Below are positions 5,034-10,192 of a stretch of DNA of 10,192 nt, piece after piece. Origin of the DNA: Candidatus Bathyarchaeota archaeon ex4484_135. GTDB lineage: Archaea > Thermoproteota > Bathyarchaeia > EX4484-135. The stretch's first letter is position 1. Every line of letters starts with the position of its first letter. A program made the position numbers and the translations under genes. The notes beneath the pieces are model-generated. The model worked only from the letters and a program-made list of their open reading frames with translations, had not been told where the DNA came from and did no database searches. The DNA is taken from the NCBI GenBank assembly GCA_002255025.1, contig NJEJ01000034.1, positions 1-10,192 of the forward strand. Reading direction: 5' to 3'.

Positions 5034-5810
5034 ATGCTCATGGACGAGCGAGCAGCCGTGGCCGAGCATGTGTCGAAGTACTACGGGTCCATTAGGGCCC
5101 TCGACGATGTATCGCTGGAGCTCAAGAGGGGTGAGATAGTAGGCCTGCTGGGCCCGAACGGGTCCGGGAAAACCACGCTCATAAAGCTCTTCATGGGCTT
5201 CATGAAGCCGGACGTAGGCCACGTGTCCGTCTTAGGTGTTGATCCCTACGAGGACCCGAGCATCAGGGCCCGGGTGGGCTACGTGCCCGAGGAACTGGCC
5301 CTTTACGAATCCCTGACGCCTAAGGAGTTCTTCGACCTCCTAGCCAGGATAAGGCGTATGGACCCGGTGGCCTATATAGAGAGGCTCGATATGCTGGCTT
5401 CCTCCTTCGGCCTCAAGGAGAGGATGAACGACCTCATAGGCTCCTTATCGAGGGGGAACAGGCAGAAGGTAGCTATAATAGCTGCCCTGATACACGAGCC
5501 CGACCTGCTGCTCTTGGACGAGCCCATGACGGGCCTCGACCCGGCCGTGGCCAGGATATTCAAGGAAATCCTCTACGACATGAGGGACAAGGGCCACTCC
5601 ATATTGTTCTCGACCCACATACTCGAGTTGGCCGAGGCGATATGCGACAGGATAGTGATACTCCACAGGGGACATGTGGTCGTAGAAGGGGCCGTTGAAG
5701 AAGTTCTCGAGATGGCCAAGGACAAATCGCTCGAGGAAGTCTTCTTGGAGGTAACCGGCAAGGCCCACGAGGTCTACGAGGTCATAAGGGCATTAAAAGG
5801 AGGGGCCTGA
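5034..5810 (+). CDS. ABC transporter ATP-binding subunit (ABC-2/export type)
   Basis: The 258-residue protein is a single nucleotide-binding domain that would drive the membrane protein encoded next. Walker A GPNGSGKT is at 40-47. The Q-loop position reads GYVPEELALYESLTPKEF (82-99), with Glu in place of Gln as in many ABC-2 ATPases. The signature is LSRGNRQ (138-144) rather than LSGGxxQ, Walker B is LLLLDEP (158-164) with catalytic Glu, the D-loop is TGLDP, and the switch His is in FSTHILE (192-198). The C-terminal tail SLEEVFLEVTG is typical of ABC-2 exporters. ATG 5034 fits a leaderless mRNA; ATG 5040 is also possible. The substrate cannot be inferred. Confidence 0.93.
   Translation: MLMDERAAVAEHVSKYYGSIRALDDVSLELKRGEIVGLLGPNGSGKTTLIKLFMGFMKPDVGHVSVLGVDPYEDPSIRARVGYVPEELALYESLTPKEFFDLLARIRRMDPVAYIERLDMLASSFGLKERMNDLIGSLSRGNRQKVAIIAALIHEPDLLLLDEPMTGLDPAVARIFKEILYDMRDKGHSILFSTHILELAEAICDRIVILHRGHVVVEGAVEEVLEMAKDKSLEEVFLEVTGKAHEVYEVIRALKGGA
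5799..5805 (+). promoter_or_regulatory. Shine-Dalgarno site inside the end of the ATPase gene
   Basis: GGAGGGG precedes the ATPase stop (5808-5810). It lies 6 nt before an in-frame CTG at 5812 but 30 nt before the TTG at 5836, so it bears on the true start of the permease. Confidence 0.5.
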
Positions 5811-5835
5811 GCTGAGGCTCAAGGACCTGGCTTAT

Positions 5836-7374
5836 TTGGCTAGCGTCCTCTACCGTGAGAAGGTCTACTTCTCCATCAAGGCCGTGAGCCCGGGCCTCAG
5901 CCAGGAGAAGCTGAAGAAGAACGTGAGACAGGCGGGGCTCAGGTACGTCCTGTTGAGCTCCGTGGTTACCCTGATGGTCTCTATGGCCTCCGTGGGCCCG
6001 CTCCTGATGGCTGGCACGGACCTGACGCTCGAAGGAGCCATCAGGGCATCTAGCCTCATGTACGCCACGACCATCCTGGCCTTCACGTTCATGTTATGTG
6101 CTTCTTCCTCTTGGATAACGCAGGAGTACGGCCTCTTCAGGCCCCTCACGCACCTGCCCCTCCGCAGACGGGACATAAGGACCCTGGCCTTCCTGACGGC
6201 CGCCAGCGATGCCCTGCCGCTAGCCCTAGTCCCGCTCGCTTACGGCATCTTATCGGCCTTGGTGCTCAAGTCGGTCCTGGCGGCTGCTGTGGCCGTGCTA
6301 TACGGATATGCCTCCATGCTCTTGGCCATGGGTGCTTCCTTCACACTCTCGGTCCTCGTGGCCAGGAAGAGGTCAGGGGTCAGCCTGAGGGCCAAATTGG
6401 CCAGGGCCTTCAACACAGCTGTCTTCGTGGCCTGCATGGCCTCTTTCTTCTTGCTCGGTCAGCTTGCGAATCTCTTAGTCCCACTCGCCTCAAGACTTGG
6501 GGAGGAAATAGGCCCCTTGGCGGACTTCATATGGTTCATTTACCCCTTCTCCATGGGAGAAGGCATGCTCACGGCCTTACGTCCCACGCTGGCCAGGCCC
6601 GTGTGGGCCTCTGTCTTAGTGGCCCTGGCCTACCTCGGTCTCTCCCTAGCTGCCTTCGGGAGAGGCTTCTCACGCTACTGGTCGGGGATAGCCAGCCCCC
6701 TCTTCCCCAGGCTAGAGGAAGCTATCACGGTCGAGCTCAAGCCGCCGCCCGAGTTCACCATGAGGCCCTCCCTCGGGGTGCTGATTAAGGACCTGAAGAT
6801 GGCCTACAGGGACCCGAGGACCGGCTACATGCTCGTCATGCCAGCACTCGTCCACCTAGTCATGCTTATACCGGCCATCAGGCACGGCGAGCTGCCCGCC
6901 TTCGTCGTAGGCCTGGCCTCCAGCACGCCCTGCCTGCTCCTTGCCCTGGCATCCTACCAGCTCCTCCTGGCCGAGAGAGATGTGTTCTGGCTCTTGTTCT
7001 CAAGCGGCCTGAGGAGGAAAGAGCTGGCCCTCGGGAAAGCCCTGGCCTGCAGCCTGGCTTATGCGGCCTATGCGATACCGCTCGGGCTCGCCTTATCGGC
7101 CTTCACGGGCTCGCCCGATTACGTGGCCTATATGACGTCCAGCGTCCTCCTGGGCCTCTCCTCATCGGCCATCTATGCCCGCTACCTGGCCGGGAAGGTG
7201 GGGCCCGAGACCAAGATGGTCAGCATATCCGTCTTAGACGGGCTCTTCATGCTGGCGATCTCAGCCATCTTGATAGCCCCCTACGGCCTGGCGATAGCCT
7301 TGAGGAGCCCCTTGCTAGCCTTATTGACCGCCTCAGCCGAGGCCACCATATCCCTGGCCTTGGTCAGGCGGTGA
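5836..7374 (+). CDS. ABC-2-like transporter permease
   Basis: The 512-residue protein is very hydrophobic, with roughly 12 candidate membrane segments. Examples are YVLLSSVVTLMVSMASVGPL (37-56), a long apolar stretch around 122-175, SVLVALAYLGLSLAAF, and several between about 325 and 510. Charged loops such as RKRSGVSLRAKLAR and RHGEL separate them. No soluble catalytic domain is evident. It directly follows the ATPase gene (25 nt between the ATPase stop and this TTG) and is surely its membrane partner, probably an exporter. TTG 5836 is the first conventional start in frame. A CTG at 5812, well placed behind GGAGGGG, would add eight residues (MRLKDLAY) resembling a natural N-terminus. Confidence 0.85.
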   Translation: MASVLYREKVYFSIKAVSPGLSQEKLKKNVRQAGLRYVLLSSVVTLMVSMASVGPLLMAGTDLTLEGAIRASSLMYATTILAFTFMLCASSSWITQEYGLFRPLTHLPLRRRDIRTLAFLTAASDALPLALVPLAYGILSALVLKSVLAAAVAVLYGYASMLLAMGASFTLSVLVARKRSGVSLRAKLARAFNTAVFVACMASFFLLGQLANLLVPLASRLGEEIGPLADFIWFIYPFSMGEGMLTALRPTLARPVWASVLVALAYLGLSLAAFGRGFSRYWSGIASPLFPRLEEAITVELKPPPEFTMRPSLGVLIKDLKMAYRDPRTGYMLVMPALVHLVMLIPAIRHGELPAFVVGLASSTPCLLLALASYQLLLAERDVFWLLFSSGLRRKELALGKALACSLAYAAYAIPLGLALSAFTGSPDYVAYMTSSVLLGLSSSAIYARYLAGKVGPETKMVSISVLDGLFMLAISAILIAPYGLAIALRSPLLALLTASAEATISLALVRR

Positions 7375-7415
7375 AGCCAGGGCTTTTCCGAGATCCCGAG
7401 CTGAGCCCTCAAAAA

Positions 7416-7423
7416 CCTTAAAT
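7416..7423 (+). promoter_or_regulatory. TATA box of the dehydrogenase-like gene
   Basis: CCTTAAAT, preceded by AAAAA, is centred 25 nt before ATG 7444. This spacing supports a leaderless mRNA starting at that ATG rather than at ATG 7450. Confidence 0.65.
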
Positions 7424-7443
7424 GCATATCGGCCCGGCTCAGC

Positions 7444-8472
7444 ATGGACATGCCGGTCAAGGTAGTCCTCTACGGGATAGGGGCCATCGGGTCGAAGATA
7501 GCCAGATGCCTACTGGCTAAGAAGGGCGTACAGGTCGTGGGGGCCATAGATGCTGACCCGGAGAAGGTCGGCAAGGACCTGGGCGAGGTCATAGGGCTCG
7601 GCCGCGAGACGGGCATAAGGATATTGGATGACCCGGAGAAGGTCTTATCTGAGGCCAAGCCTGACGTGGTGGTTCACGCAACCCGCTCCTTCCTCGACCA
7701 GGTATTCGACCAGATAATGACCTGCATCAGGCACGGTGCGAACGTCGTCTCGACCTGTGAAGAGCTATCGCACCCATATGTCTCCAACCCCGAGCTGGCC
7801 AAGAAGCTGGATGAGGAGGCCAGGAAGGCCGGTGTCACCGTGCTCGGGACGGGCATAAATCCGGGCTTCCTCATGGACACGCTCCCCATAGTCCTGTCAG
7901 CCGTCTGCCACGAGGTCAGGTCCATAACCGTCAAGCGGTCCATAAACGCTGCCACTAGGAGGCTTCCCTTCCAGAAGAAGATAGGAGCTGGCCTAACCGT
8001 CCGGGAGTTCGAGGAGAAAATGCGTTCCGGTGCCATAACGGGCCACGTGGGCCTGAGGCAATCCGTGGCCCTGATAGCAGATGCCCTCGGCTGGGAGCTG
8101 GACCGGGTAGAAGTGGGGCCCGCTGAGCCCGTCGTGGCCGAGGAGGAAGTCAGGAGCGATTACATAACCGTCGAGCCCGGCCAGGTGGCTGGCCTGAGGC
8201 AGGTGGCCAAGGGCATAAAGGACGGGAGGCCCGTCATAACGCTCGAGTTCACGGCCTACATAGGGGCCGAGGAGTACGACTCGGTGGACATAGATGGCGT
8301 TCCCGAGGTCCACGAGAAGATAGAGCCCTGCGTCCACGGCGATGAGGGGACCGTGGGCGTGGTGGTGAACATGATACCTAAGGTGATAAAGGCCCCTCCG
8401 GGCCTATTGACCATGAAGGACGTGCCTCTTCCATCTGCGACCCCTGGGGATGTGGACGTTTACCTGAGGTGA
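7444..8472 (+). CDS. NAD(P)-binding dehydrogenase, 2,4-diaminopentanoate dehydrogenase/DapB-like
   Basis: The 342-residue protein has an N-terminal Rossmann fold: KVVLYGIGAIGSKIAR (6-21) with GxGxxG, then GAIDADPEKVGKDLGEVIGL (33-52). DVVVHATRSFLDQV (74-87) and NVVSTCEELSHPY (100-112) follow, in the manner of dihydrodipicolinate reductase. GTGINPGFLMDTLPIVLSAV (135-154) and a C-terminal alpha/beta domain are as in 2,4-diaminopentanoate dehydrogenase, the NAD(P)-linked amine dehydrogenase of ornithine fermentation. Length also fits that family (about 340-350) rather than DapB (about 250). No other ornithine-pathway or lysine gene is near, so the substrate is open: an amino acid, a diamine or another amine. 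ATG 7444 is supported by the TATA spacing. The gene appears monocistronic. Confidence 0.75.
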   Translation: MDMPVKVVLYGIGAIGSKIARCLLAKKGVQVVGAIDADPEKVGKDLGEVIGLGRETGIRILDDPEKVLSEAKPDVVVHATRSFLDQVFDQIMTCIRHGANVVSTCEELSHPYVSNPELAKKLDEEARKAGVTVLGTGINPGFLMDTLPIVLSAVCHEVRSITVKRSINAATRRLPFQKKIGAGLTVREFEEKMRSGAITGHVGLRQSVALIADALGWELDRVEVGPAEPVVAEEEVRSDYITVEPGQVAGLRQVAKGIKDGRPVITLEFTAYIGAEEYDSVDIDGVPEVHEKIEPCVHGDEGTVGVVVNMIPKVIKAPPGLLTMKDVPLPSATPGDVDVYLR

Positions 8473-8490
8473 AGCGGCCTCCTCGGGTAG

Positions 8491-8519
8491 CTTACAGGCT
8501 GGCGAAAGAGACCTGTAAG
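8491..8519. other. Inverted repeat / hairpin after the dehydrogenase stop
   Basis: CTTACAGG (8491-8498) and CCTGTAAG (8512-8519) are perfect complements. CT/AG (8499-8500 with 8509-8510) extend the stem past a bulged A8511, leaving the loop GGCGAAAG. It begins 18 nt after the stop at 8472. No T-run follows, so it is not a typical archaeal terminator; it may stabilise the mRNA 3' end or start a structured RNA. Confidence 0.55.
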
Positions 8520-8529
8520 GTTCTCCAAT

Positions 8530-8541
8530 CCCGACGCTCGC
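8530..8541. repeat. Direct repeat R1, copy 1
   Basis: CCCGACGCTCGC, identical to 8694-8705. Confidence 0.6.
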
Positions 8542-8552
8542 ATACTGCAACC

Positions 8553-8570
8553 TTCCTCATCGCCTCCCCC
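8553..8570. repeat. Direct repeat R2, copy 1
   Basis: TTCCTCATCGCCTCCCCC, identical over 18 nt to 8679-8696; a diverged third copy (TTCCTCACGGCCCC) is at 8717-8730. Confidence 0.7.
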
Positions 8571-8587
8571 AGCGGGGGCTCGGAGGC
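8562..8587. other. GC-rich hairpin
   Basis: GCCTCC (8562-8567) can pair with GGAGGC (8582-8587), or alternatively CCCCC (8566-8570) with GGGGG (8574-8578) around AGC. The two pairings compete only at 8566-8567, so most of both stems can form together. On the minus strand it is followed by GATGAGGAAGG. Confidence 0.5.
8573..8583. repeat. Direct repeat R3, copy 1
   Basis: CGGGGGCTCGG, identical to 8612-8622. Confidence 0.5.
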
Positions 8588-8611
8588 GGCACCCATCGCT
8601 CACGGCGTTCT

Positions 8612-8622
8612 CGGGGGCTCGG
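8612..8622. repeat. Direct repeat R3, copy 2
   Basis: CGGGGGCTCGG, identical to 8573-8583, 39 nt apart. Confidence 0.5.
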
Positions 8623-8678
8623 CGAGGGCAAGCTCGTTCACCATTCTACGCCGGCCCGGTCTACAGTGGTGGGGAACG

Positions 8679-8696
8679 TTCCTCATCGCCTCCCCC
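8679..8696. repeat. Direct repeat R2, copy 2
   Basis: The same 18 nt as 8553-8570. Here it overlaps R1 copy 2, so the two units are joined, whereas at 8530-8570 they are in the opposite order and separated. Confidence 0.7.
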
Positions 8697-8705
8697 GACG
8701 CTCGC
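8694..8705. repeat. Direct repeat R1, copy 2
   Basis: CCCGACGCTCGC, identical to 8530-8541. Confidence 0.6.
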
Positions 8706-8723
8706 CCAGGGTGTCCTTCCTCA

Positions 8724-8745
8724 CGGCCCCATGCCCCCAGGGCCG
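8724..8745. other. GC-rich hairpin
   Basis: CGGCCC (8724-8729) and GGGCCG (8740-8745) form a 6-bp stem with a 10-nt loop. On the minus strand it is followed by TGAGGAAGG (8715-8723), like the hairpin at 8562-8587. Confidence 0.45.
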
Positions 8746-8815
8746 CTCGGGAGAGAGGAAGCCGCTCATCGCACCGGGGTGCCCCGGCTACCCGTACCTG
8801 TCCCATGGAGACGAA

Positions 8816-8826
8816 TAAGTTTTTTA
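8816..8826 (+). promoter_or_regulatory. TATA-like element before the MFS gene
   Basis: TAAGTTTTTTA is the only A/T-rich stretch in the tract. It predicts a start near 8850 and a leader of about 40 nt before ATG 8889. GGTGGAG (8850-8856) lies 5 nt before an in-frame TTG at 8862, an alternative start. The T6 could instead act as a terminator for upstream transcripts. Confidence 0.4.
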
Positions 8827-8888
8827 CCTGCCAACGGGCCCCCTGGGCCGGTGGAGATCACTTGGCCGAGGGCCAGGGCAAGTTCGTC

Positions 8889-10052
8889 ATGGGCGTCAGC
8901 CTCAATGTCATACTGCTGGGCCTGGTGAGCTTCATAACGGACGTGAGCAGCGAGATGATACATCCCGTCCTGCCGAAGTTCGTGGAGACCTTATGGGCGT
9001 CCGCTTTGGCCGTGGGCCTCGTGGGCGGTGTAGGCGATCTGGCCCAGAACATACTGAAGGCACCAGCCGGCTACATCTCGGACCGTATCGGCCGCAGGAA
9101 GGCCCTCACGGCTGCTGGCTATGCCATATCGGCCGTTTCCAAGATGGCCATGCCCTTCTCGGCCTCCTGGCCCCAGATAATGGCCATAAGGGCCATAGAG
9201 AGGACGGGCAAGGGCGTCAGGACGGCCCCGAGGGATGCCCTGATAGCCGAGTCTGGCGGTAAGCGTGGGAAGGCCTTCGGCCTCCACAGGGCCCTAGATA
9301 CATCAGGTGCCGTGATAGGGTCCGTGGCGGCCCTGCTGCTCCTCCTTTACGGCTGGTCCATAAGGGACATAATGATACTCGGGGCCCTGGTGGCCTTCCT
9401 GGCCTTGGTACCGCTCGTGCCGGTCAAGGAAGTCCTCAGGCCTAAGGGCACGGGGACAAGAGGACGTGAGGAAAAGCCCAGGCCAGGGCTTCCGAGGGAC
9501 CTAAAGGCGTTCGTGCTCGTGGCCTCCCTCTTTGGCCTAGCCAACATGACCTACATGCTCTTCGTCCTCTACGCCCTGAGGTTCGTGAGCCCCCCGCTCG
9601 GCCTTGACAGGCTGACCTTCGCCGTACTGCTCTACGTGCTCTTCAACGTGGTTTACGCCCTCCTCTCGCTGCCGGGAGGCATTCTATCGGACCTCATAGG
9701 CCGGAAGAAGGTCATAGCATTAGGCTACGTGGTCTTCGCCCTGACCTGCCTGGGCTTCACAGCCAAGAGCGTGGCCTCCCTGGCACCTGCGGCCATGGCC
9801 TTCTTCTGTCTCTACGGGGCCTCTAAAGCCCTGATAGACGGCACCCAGAGGGCTTATGCATCCGATTTAGCGCCTGCCGGGGGAAGAGGCTACGCACTTG
9901 GCATCTTCCACACCAGCATAGGCTTCGCCAGCCTGGCCTCAGGTGCTATAGCTGGCTTGATATGGGATCTGGTGGGCGTCACGTGGGCCTTCCTTTACGC
10001 AGCCGTGCTGTCGGCTATATCGGCCGTGTTGCTCATGGCCTTGTGCAAGTGA
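8889..10052 (+). CDS. MFS transporter, efflux type
   Basis: From ATG 8889 the product has 387 residues and about 12 apolar segments in two halves. It opens with MGVSLNVILLGLVSFITDVS and SEMIHPVLP, the usual N-terminus of this MFS subfamily, which is why this start is preferred to the long upstream extension from 8469. MFS motif A occurs after TM2 as GYISDRIGRRKAL (61-73) and again in the second half as GGILSDLIGRKKV (263-275). The stretch RAIERTGKGVRTAPRDALIA (101-120) and GLHRALDTSGAVIG (131-144) are also typical of the subfamily. A charged loop (about 180-205) separates the halves. Role: proton-coupled export or uptake of a small molecule; the substrate is unknown. It converges on the 5S rRNA gene, with about 27 nt between. 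Confidence 0.88.
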   Translation: MGVSLNVILLGLVSFITDVSSEMIHPVLPKFVETLWASALAVGLVGGVGDLAQNILKAPAGYISDRIGRRKALTAAGYAISAVSKMAMPFSASWPQIMAIRAIERTGKGVRTAPRDALIAESGGKRGKAFGLHRALDTSGAVIGSVAALLLLLYGWSIRDIMILGALVAFLALVPLVPVKEVLRPKGTGTRGREEKPRPGLPRDLKAFVLVASLFGLANMTYMLFVLYALRFVSPPLGLDRLTFAVLLYVLFNVVYALLSLPGGILSDLIGRKKVIALGYVVFALTCLGFTAKSVASLAPAAMAFFCLYGASKALIDGTQRAYASDLAPAGGRGYALGIFHTSIGFASLASGAIAGLIWDLVGVTWAFLYAAVLSAISAVLLMALCK

Positions 10053-10079
10053 TAAGGCCGTCTTGGCCCGCCGGGAACT

Positions 10080-10192
10080 GGGCAGAGTCCAGCAGAGCTT
10101 CCCCGGCTTCGCTCGGCCGAAGACCGAACTACCACCGGGGACGGAGCGGGGCTTAGCTTCCGGGTTCGGAATGAGACCGGGCGTTGCCCCCG
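10080..10192 (-). rRNA. rrf: 5S ribosomal RNA (5' end outside the window)
   Basis: The minus strand begins, from the window edge, with the 3' part of the helix II 5' strand, then GCCCGGTCTCATTCCGAACC and CGGAAGCTAAGCCCCG. This is the near-universal 5S helix III/loop C and closing helix II sequence. Helix IV follows as CCCCGG (10135-10140) pairing with CCGGGG (10101-10106), with an inner stem capped by UUCG. AAGCU (10096-10100) matches the junction before helix I in crenarchaeal 5S. The 5' helix I strand, some 20 nt, is missing, so the 3' end at about 10080 is estimated by analogy and may be off by several bases. The gene stands without 16S or 23S on the visible side, as is common in crenarchaea. 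Confidence 0.93.

Larger units (their letters stand above)
8473..8888. other. 416-bp non-coding tract with hairpins and short repeats
   Basis: An open plus-strand frame crosses this tract and joins the MFS frame, but its text (TFLIASPSGG, TFLIASPDAR, many Arg/Pro/Ser) looks like translated repeats and is absent from typical MFS proteins. I therefore treat it as non-coding. It contains a 10-bp hairpin (8491-8519), three short direct-repeat families, and GC hairpins at 8562-8587, 8724-8745 and 8774-8787. Read on the minus strand, three of the hairpins are followed by variants of (GA)TGAG(GAA). The right end carries a TATA-like element for the MFS gene. It may encode a structured RNA or be the remains of a small mobile element; I cannot name a family. 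Confidence 0.6.

Noticed and set aside
8530..8705. CRISPR array
   Set aside because: The repeats are short, occur only twice, differ in order and are unevenly spaced.
8541..8770. Box C/D sRNAs on the minus strand at the GCGATGA motifs
   Set aside because: The C-box-like GCGATGA is present, but no CTGA lies at guide distance and no flanking C/D stem closes around it.
8469..8888. A 140-residue N-terminal extension of the MFS protein beginning at ATG 8469
   Set aside because: It overlaps the preceding stop, is Arg/Pro/Ser-rich, contains translated DNA repeats, and precedes a typical MFS N-terminus at 8889.

Overview
The window looks like chromosomal DNA of a hyperthermophilic archaeon, most likely Thermoproteota (crenarchaeal) or a close relative such as Korarchaeia. 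The grounds are: GC-rich DNA with heavy AGG and ATA codon use; TATA boxes about 26-30 nt upstream of start codons, giving leaderless or nearly leaderless mRNAs; TTG and GTG starts; an ADP-forming acyl-CoA synthetase beta subunit; an AMMECR1 protein; an archaeal-type 5S rRNA gene standing apart from other rRNA genes; and a box C/D guide RNA. I cannot name the genus.

Layout, left to right. (1) 1-422, minus: N-terminal part of a B12-binding/radical SAM protein, cut by the window edge, divergent from (2) 545-1129, plus, a phosphoribosyltransferase. (3) 1154-1484, minus: a YbjQ/UPF0145-type gene broken by a frameshift. (4) 1583-2284, plus: the beta subunit of ADP-forming acetyl-CoA synthetase, ended by a palindrome plus T-tract. 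(5) 2402-2554, plus: an unrecognised 50-residue protein with 21 arginines and a strong leaderless promoter. (6) 2586-2652, plus: a box C/D sRNA with an 8-bp terminal stem, directly upstream of (7) 2660-3607, an NSUN-family RNA m5C methyltransferase. (8) 3646-3801 and 3798-4310: a half zinc ribbon and a class I SAM methyltransferase domain in overlapping frames, either coupled genes or one split gene. (9) 4319-4939, minus: AMMECR1. (10) 5034-5810 and 5836-7374: an ABC ATPase and its ABC-2-like permease, in an operon. (11) 7444-8472: an NAD(P)-dependent amine-dehydrogenase-like protein resembling 2,4-diaminopentanoate dehydrogenase and dihydrodipicolinate reductase. (12) 8473-8888: a 416-bp apparently non-coding, GC-rich tract of hairpins and short repeats. 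(13) 8889-10052: an MFS efflux-type transporter, convergent with (14) a 5S rRNA gene on the minus strand, whose 5' end lies outside the window.

Functionally the window is mostly housekeeping: purine salvage, acetate/ATP formation from acyl-CoA, RNA modification (a guide RNA for 2'-O-methylation next to an m5C methyltransferase), membrane export and rRNA. The features most worth a second look are the C/D sRNA, the Arg-rich micro-protein, the frameshifted YbjQ gene, the split methyltransferase with a local imperfect duplication at the frame junction, and the repeat/hairpin tract before the MFS gene. I saw no CRISPR array, transposase, phage gene or tRNA gene.
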